This document shows, piece after piece, positions 12,375-15,026 of a stretch of DNA of 15,026 bases. Source of the DNA: Patescibacteria group bacterium UBA6102 (GTDB lineage Bacteria; Patescibacteriota; Minisyncoccia; Minisyncoccales; UBA5738); NCBI GenBank assembly GCA_002423555.1, contig DIWQ01000033.1, positions 1 to 15,026 of the forward strand, in the 5' to 3' direction. Below the pieces are notes generated by a model. That model was not told the DNA's origin and did not search any database. It was given only the letters and a program-made list of their open reading frames with translations. The translations under genes were made by a program, and so were the position numbers. Positions within the stretch are counted from its first letter, which is position 1. Each line of letters starts with the position of its first letter.

Positions 12375-12836
12375 ATGAAGGAATTGGCGAAAAACAAAAA
12401 GGCGGGGTTTGATTATGAAATCTTGGAAAAGTTTGAGGCGGGTTTGGTTTTAAACGGCCAGGAAGCCAAATCAATCAAGACCCGGGGACTGTCCTTGGCC
12501 GGATCGTATGTGATCGTTCGTCCGGACGGCGTTTTTTGGATTGGCGCCAAAATCCCCCCCTATCAGCCCGCCAACGCCGGCGCCGACTATAACGAACGGC
12601 GCGATCGGCAGGTTTTGTTGCGCCGGGCCGAAATCCGCCGCCTCGTCGGAATCGCCGCCCAAAAAGGCTTGACTTTTGTCCCGATTAGGTTATATACTAA
12701 ACAGCGTTATCAAGATGCTGGCAAGATCAAATTGGAGTTCGCCGTTTGCCGCGGCAAAAAGAAGTTTGACAAGCGCCAGGCGTTGAAAACGCGCGACACT
12801 GAGCGGGAAATCGCCCGCAGTTTCGGAAAAATTTAA
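12375..12836 (+). CDS. smpB: SmpB, tmRNA-binding protein
   Basis: A 153-residue SmpB: N-terminal NKKAGFDYEILEKFEAGLVLNGQEAKSIKTRG (OB-fold, tmRNA binding), GSYVIVRPDGVFWIGAKIPPY, and the basic C-terminal tail beginning GKKKFDKRQALKTRDTEREIAR, which takes the place of mRNA in the A-site path during trans-translation. All hallmark positions are present and length is normal. The tmRNA gene begins 5 bases after its stop, so protein and RNA partner are made from one locus and probably one transcript. Confidence 0.97.
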   Translation: MKELAKNKKAGFDYEILEKFEAGLVLNGQEAKSIKTRGLSLAGSYVIVRPDGVFWIGAKIPPYQPANAGADYNERRDRQVLLRRAEIRRLVGIAAQKGLTFVPIRLYTKQRYQDAGKIKLEFAVCRGKKKFDKRQALKTRDTEREIARSFGKI

Positions 12837-12841
12837 GATTT

Positions 12842-13196
12842 GGGGATGCAAGGATTCGATGGCAAATCAGCCAAATTGTTGCAAGCCGAGTCGCCGAATC
12901 TCGTTAAAATCGGCAAAACTCCAAAAGTGCCAAATCATACAGCACTCCCGAACTCGTTTACGCTTAGTATCCGATTCGGTGTCCGGCGGGCGGATTCTCC
13001 CTCAAACTTGCCGGGCATAATCTTTGGGAGATAGAAAAACGCTTCTTGCCCCGAACCGTTTTTTGAAACCAACTTCGGGCGGAGAGTCAAAGAATTTTGT
13101 CCGATTTCAATCTTTGATTCTTAAAAAAACCGGACTACGCTTGTAGACGCCATTTGCCGGATTTGCCAGATACGGGTTCAAGTCCCGTCGTCTCCA
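12842..13196 (+). ncRNA. ssrA: tmRNA (ssrA), one-piece
   Basis: The tRNA-like ends pair: GGGGATG (12842-12848) with CGTCTCC (13189-13195), discriminator A13196, T arm ACGGG-TTCAAGT-CCCGT (13172-13188). The P2 helix forms from TGGCAAATC and GATTTGCCA. Pseudoknot 1: CGAG (12887-12890)/CTCG (12900-12903) with GCCGA (12893-12897)/TCGGC (12910-12914). Later pseudoknots: AAAAACG (13035-13041)/CGTTTTT (13057-13063) with CCCGAA/TTCGGG; and TCAAAGA (13087-13093)/TCTTTGA (13111-13117) with GTCCG (13099-13103)/CGGAC (13131-13135). Fourteen bases after pseudoknot 1 the tag frame opens at GCC 12929 and ends at TAG 12965-12967, reading AKSYSTPELVYA. CCA is not encoded. It works with SmpB just upstream to rescue stalled ribosomes. 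Confidence 0.95.
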
Positions 13197-13200
13197 CATA

Positions 13201-13701
13201 ATGTTCAAAAAACCTCCCATCAACAACCAAATAAGGGCGGCGCAGGTGCGCCTGATTGACGAGAATGACCAGCAGATCGGCGTGGTGGCGTTGAAGGACG
13301 CTTTGGAGATGGCGTGGAGCAAAAAGCTTGATCTGATCCAAGTGACGGACAAGGTGAATCCCCCGGTGGCTAAAATCGCCGAATTCGGAAAATATCTTTA
13401 CAATTTGCAAAAGAAAGAAAAGAACGTCCATACCAGCGAGGTAAAGGGAATCCGCCTGACCTATAATATTTCTCCGCACGATATGGAAACGCGCGCCGCC
13501 ACCGCGGAAAAATTTCTGAAAAAGGGCGACCGGGTGAAAATTGAATTGCGCCTGCGCGGACGACAAAAAGCGTTCGGCAATCTTTCCCGGGAAAAGGTGG
13601 AGCAGTTTCTGTCAATTTTGGAAAAGCATATCCCCTACAAAGTTGACAAGGAATTAAAAAATGAGATGGGCGGATTCAATATGATAATATCCAAGAAGTA
13701 A
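13201..13701 (+). CDS. infC: Translation initiation factor IF-3
   Basis: A 166-residue IF-3: N-terminal domain KPPINNQIRAAQVRLIDEN...GVVALKDALEMAWSKKLDLIQV, linker with KYLYNLQKKEKN, and C-terminal domain VKGIRLTYNISPHDMETRAATAEKFLKKGDRVKIELRLRGRQ, which binds the 30S platform. The start is ATG, not the rare AUU used for autoregulation in E. coli. It begins just four bases after the tmRNA discriminator (13196), so maturation of the tmRNA 3' end would leave an almost leaderless infC mRNA. It heads the standard infC-rpmI-rplT cluster. Confidence 0.97.
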   Translation: MFKKPPINNQIRAAQVRLIDENDQQIGVVALKDALEMAWSKKLDLIQVTDKVNPPVAKIAEFGKYLYNLQKKEKNVHTSEVKGIRLTYNISPHDMETRAATAEKFLKKGDRVKIELRLRGRQKAFGNLSREKVEQFLSILEKHIPYKVDKELKNEMGGFNMIISKK

Positions 13702-13753
13702 TTTTCAATTTTCCCGCCTTCGCTGAAGCTATGGCGGACAAGCAATTTTCAAT
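13700..13753. repeat. Palindromic element flanked by 10-bp direct repeats
   Basis: A GC-rich imperfect hairpin, CCGCCTTCGCT with AGCTATGGCGG (about 13714-13737, 8 of 11 pairs), is bracketed by AATTTTCAAT at 13700-13709 and 13744-13753. It lies within the infC-rpmI gap. The layout resembles an insertion with target duplication. I recall similar CGCC...GGCG words as common in CPR intergenic DNA, which I cannot check here. Confidence 0.5.
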
Positions 13754-13764
13754 GAAAAAAATTT

Positions 13765-13950
13765 ATGAAGACGAGAAAATCAATCACCAAAAGATTCAAA
13801 ATCACCAAGACCGGCAAAATATTGCGGCGGCCGACCGGATCATGCCATTTTCGCTCCAAAATGTCGGGCGACAAAGTCCGTGCCGGCAGAAAATGGGTAC
13901 CGCTTAACGAATCCGAAGCCAAGAAGATCAGAAAACTATTGATAAAATAA
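13765..13950 (+). CDS. rpmI: Ribosomal protein bL35
   Basis: A 61-residue, highly basic bL35: MKTRKSITKRFKITKTGKILRR, then a central FRSKMSGDKVRAGRKWVPLNESEAKKIRKLL, matching the family over its whole length. No Shine-Dalgarno site precedes the ATG. It is the middle gene of infC-rpmI-rplT. Confidence 0.96.
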   Translation: MKTRKSITKRFKITKTGKILRRPTGSCHFRSKMSGDKVRAGRKWVPLNESEAKKIRKLLIK

Positions 13951-14033
13951 GCAGATTTAGGATTTAAGATTTAGGAATTAAGAATTTTAATTCATAGTTC
14001 ATAAATCATACATCATAATATCGTTGAATTTCT

Positions 14034-14381
14034 ATGCCAAGAGTTAAAAGAGGGACGCTCCACAAAAAAAGAAGAAGAAATATCATTGAGTATACCAAAG
14101 GATTCAAGTGGGGCCGCAAGTCAAAGTTGGCTTCCGCCAAGCAAGCGATGATGAAAGCGTTAAGCTATAATTATCGCGACCGCAAAGTCAAAAAACGCGA
14201 AACGCGATCCTTGTGGAACATCCACATTAACGCGTTCTGCCGGAAGAACGGCATCACCTACAGCCGCTTCATCAACGCGATGAAAACCAACAATATCGCC
14301 ATTGACCGCAAAATTCTTTCGGAGTTTTCCGCCAAATATCCTCATTTGTTTGAGGCGGTACTGGAAAAAATCAAAAAGTAA
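14034..14381 (+). CDS. rplT: Ribosomal protein bL20
   Basis: A 115-residue bL20, full length: MPRVKRGTLHKKRRRNIIEYTKGF (basic N-terminal extension that reaches into 23S rRNA), then WGRKSKLASAKQAMMKALSYNYRDRKVKKRETRSLWNIHINAF and a C-terminal helical domain ending LFEAVLEKIKK. The 83-base gap after rpmI is AT-rich with a small hairpin GAATTAA-GAATT-TTAATTC (about 13976-13994) and ATTTAGG-like repeats; I see no classical L20 autoregulation site. There is no ribosome site. A strong terminator follows at 14387-14435. Confidence 0.97.
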   Translation: MPRVKRGTLHKKRRRNIIEYTKGFKWGRKSKLASAKQAMMKALSYNYRDRKVKKRETRSLWNIHINAFCRKNGITYSRFINAMKTNNIAIDRKILSEFSAKYPHLFEAVLEKIKK

Positions 14382-14386
14382 TCCAT

Positions 14387-14435
14387 GGCCGCTAAAAAAA
14401 CGTTTCCCGATCCGGGAAGCGTTTTTTTAGCGGCC
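14387..14435. terminator. Strong bidirectional terminator after rplT
   Basis: A ~23-bp stem (GGCCGCTAAAAAAACG with CGTTTTTTTAGCGGCC, extended inward by TTTCCCG/CGGGAA with one G-U pair) carries A- and T-runs in both arms. It separates the plus-strand ribosomal cluster from the minus-strand NTPase gene. Confidence 0.85.
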
Positions 14436-14440
14436 ACCCA

Positions 14441-14508
14441 CCGCAAATCAAGGTCTAACCCTTGCATTAACGAGGAATAGACCTTGATTTTAAACCCGGC
14501 GGGTGATT
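14441..14508. repeat. Dispersed compound palindrome, copy C
   Basis: AAATCAAGGTCTA (14445-14457) pairs perfectly with 14478-14490 over 13 bp and encloses a weak CCTTG/CGAGG stem. The flank at 14491-14508, read on the minus strand, matches the flank of copy A at 4711-4728 apart from a four-base insertion. So copies A and C are one family in opposite orientation. Confidence 0.75.
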
Positions 14509-14523
14509 GCGTTTTTTTAACCT

Positions 14524-15026
14524 TCACCGCCCGTACAAATTTTTGTTTTCCATTTGGATCAGCGCCGCGGTCAACGCCTGCTTGGCGGTTTCCCTCCGAT
14601 CCCACCGGCAGCGCGTCAAAATGCCGATTGCTCCTTGAGCCGATCCCACCGCCGGATTATCCGTCAGCCCCAAAGAATGGAAAGCTTGATTGATATCCAT
14701 CCCCTTTTTAACCAATTCAATCGCCGCGGGAGGATACTCAAACGCCGCCGAAGCGCCCAGGCAAAAATCTTTGCCGTCATAAACGGCGCAAATGCCGATG
14801 TTCATCAATCCGGTGCGGGATTCGGGCACCGCCATCAACCCATCCTCAAGGCCAATCCCCAAATCTCCCGGGTGCGCCTCGCCAGCCAAAAACGCGGCGC
14901 GGGCGCGGTTTTTCGCGCCGCCAACGGTCTCGGCCAGATTTTTCGGCTGATTGGCCACGCCGCTGGAAACATCAATACCTTTAACTTCGGCGCCGGACAA
15001 AAATTCATAATCGGCGGCAACTTCAA
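14524..15026 (-). CDS. yjjX: Inosine/xanthosine triphosphatase (YjjX/DUF84), 5' end outside window
   Basis: The frame is open to the window edge, so the N-terminus is missing. Visible are GIDVSSGVANQPKNLAETVGGAKNRA, DLGIGLEDGLM, CAVYDGKDFCLGASAAFEYP and GSAQGAIGILTRCRWDRRETAKQAL, in the order and spacing of YjjX-type NTPases, which hydrolyse ITP/XTP to keep non-standard purines out of nucleic acids. The AIG-LT and preceding acidic residues (GLEDGL) are the substrate/metal region. At least 166 residues lie within the window, nearly the full ~170-180 residues expected. It stops with TGA, convergent to rplT with the terminator and copy C between. Confidence 0.85.
   Translation of the reverse strand, partial: EVAADYEFLSGAEVKGIDVSSGVANQPKNLAETVGGAKNRARAAFLAGEAHPGDLGIGLEDGLMAVPESRTGLMNIGICAVYDGKDFCLGASAAFEYPPAAIELVKKGMDINQAFHSLGLTDNPAVGSAQGAIGILTRCRWDRRETAKQALTAALIQMENKNLYGR

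Noticed and set aside
12840..13034. 64-codon frame after smpB
   Set aside because: It lies inside the tmRNA, whose helices and pseudoknots explain the sequence.
13141..13198. Partial tRNA gene suggested by the TTCAAGTCCCGT arm
   Set aside because: The matching 5' acceptor strand is at 12842-12848; this is the 3' half of the tmRNA tRNA-like domain.
1..15026. CRISPR array or phage structural cluster
   Set aside because: No regularly spaced repeats of 20-40 bases and no cas-like or phage structural proteins were seen.

Overview
The window looks like a fragment of a Candidate Phyla Radiation (Patescibacteria, Parcubacteria-like) genome. The grounds are short genes packed with small gaps, AT-biased Lys-rich proteins, almost no Shine-Dalgarno sites in front of housekeeping genes, tRNA and tmRNA genes without an encoded CCA end, CPR-style pilins, and several small toxin-antitoxin modules. 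UGA serves as a normal stop (for example at the ends of the dephospho-CoA kinase and HPS-like genes), so this is genetic code 11 and not a UGA-recoding lineage. The lineage is inferred from style and family content, not from a marker-gene phylogeny.

Left third (1-4402): an archaeal-type (DUF359) dephospho-CoA kinase; a 25-bp near-perfect inverted repeat; an unrecognised ORF with a strong ribosome binding site and foreign-looking codons; then a minus-strand cluster. In transcription order that cluster is nucleotidyltransferase/HepT pair, archaeal/SCP2-type thiolase, second nucleotidyltransferase/HepT pair, small two-helix membrane protein. The thiolase lies between two MntA-HepT-like systems.

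Middle (4403-9305): tRNA-Arg(GCG) flanked by inverted repeats and hairpins; a ribbon-helix-helix antitoxin with a consensus promoter, followed by only the last ~25 codons of its RelE/YafQ-type toxin; an unrecognised 156-residue gene behind a structured leader; a toxin-first HigBA-like operon with its own promoter and operator-like palindrome; and a Fic AMP-transferase gene reading into cysteinyl-tRNA synthetase.

Right (9306-15026): a leaderless HPS/OMP-decarboxylase-family gene, a type IV pilin-like protein, arginyl-tRNA synthetase, then the translation cluster smpB - tmRNA (ssrA) - infC - rpmI - rplT, and the 3' part of a yjjX-type NTPase running off the end. The tmRNA is almost complete in structure; its predicted tag ends in LVYA instead of the usual LAA-type end, and infC begins four bases after its mature 3' end.

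The strongest candidate for something undescribed is a dispersed family of compound palindromes sharing a GGTCTA...TAGACC core (4711-4781, 10571-10640, 14441-14508). Two copies, in opposite orientation and ~10 kb apart, also share flanking sequence. AMP-transfer chemistry recurs in three places (two MNT/HepT pairs and Fic).
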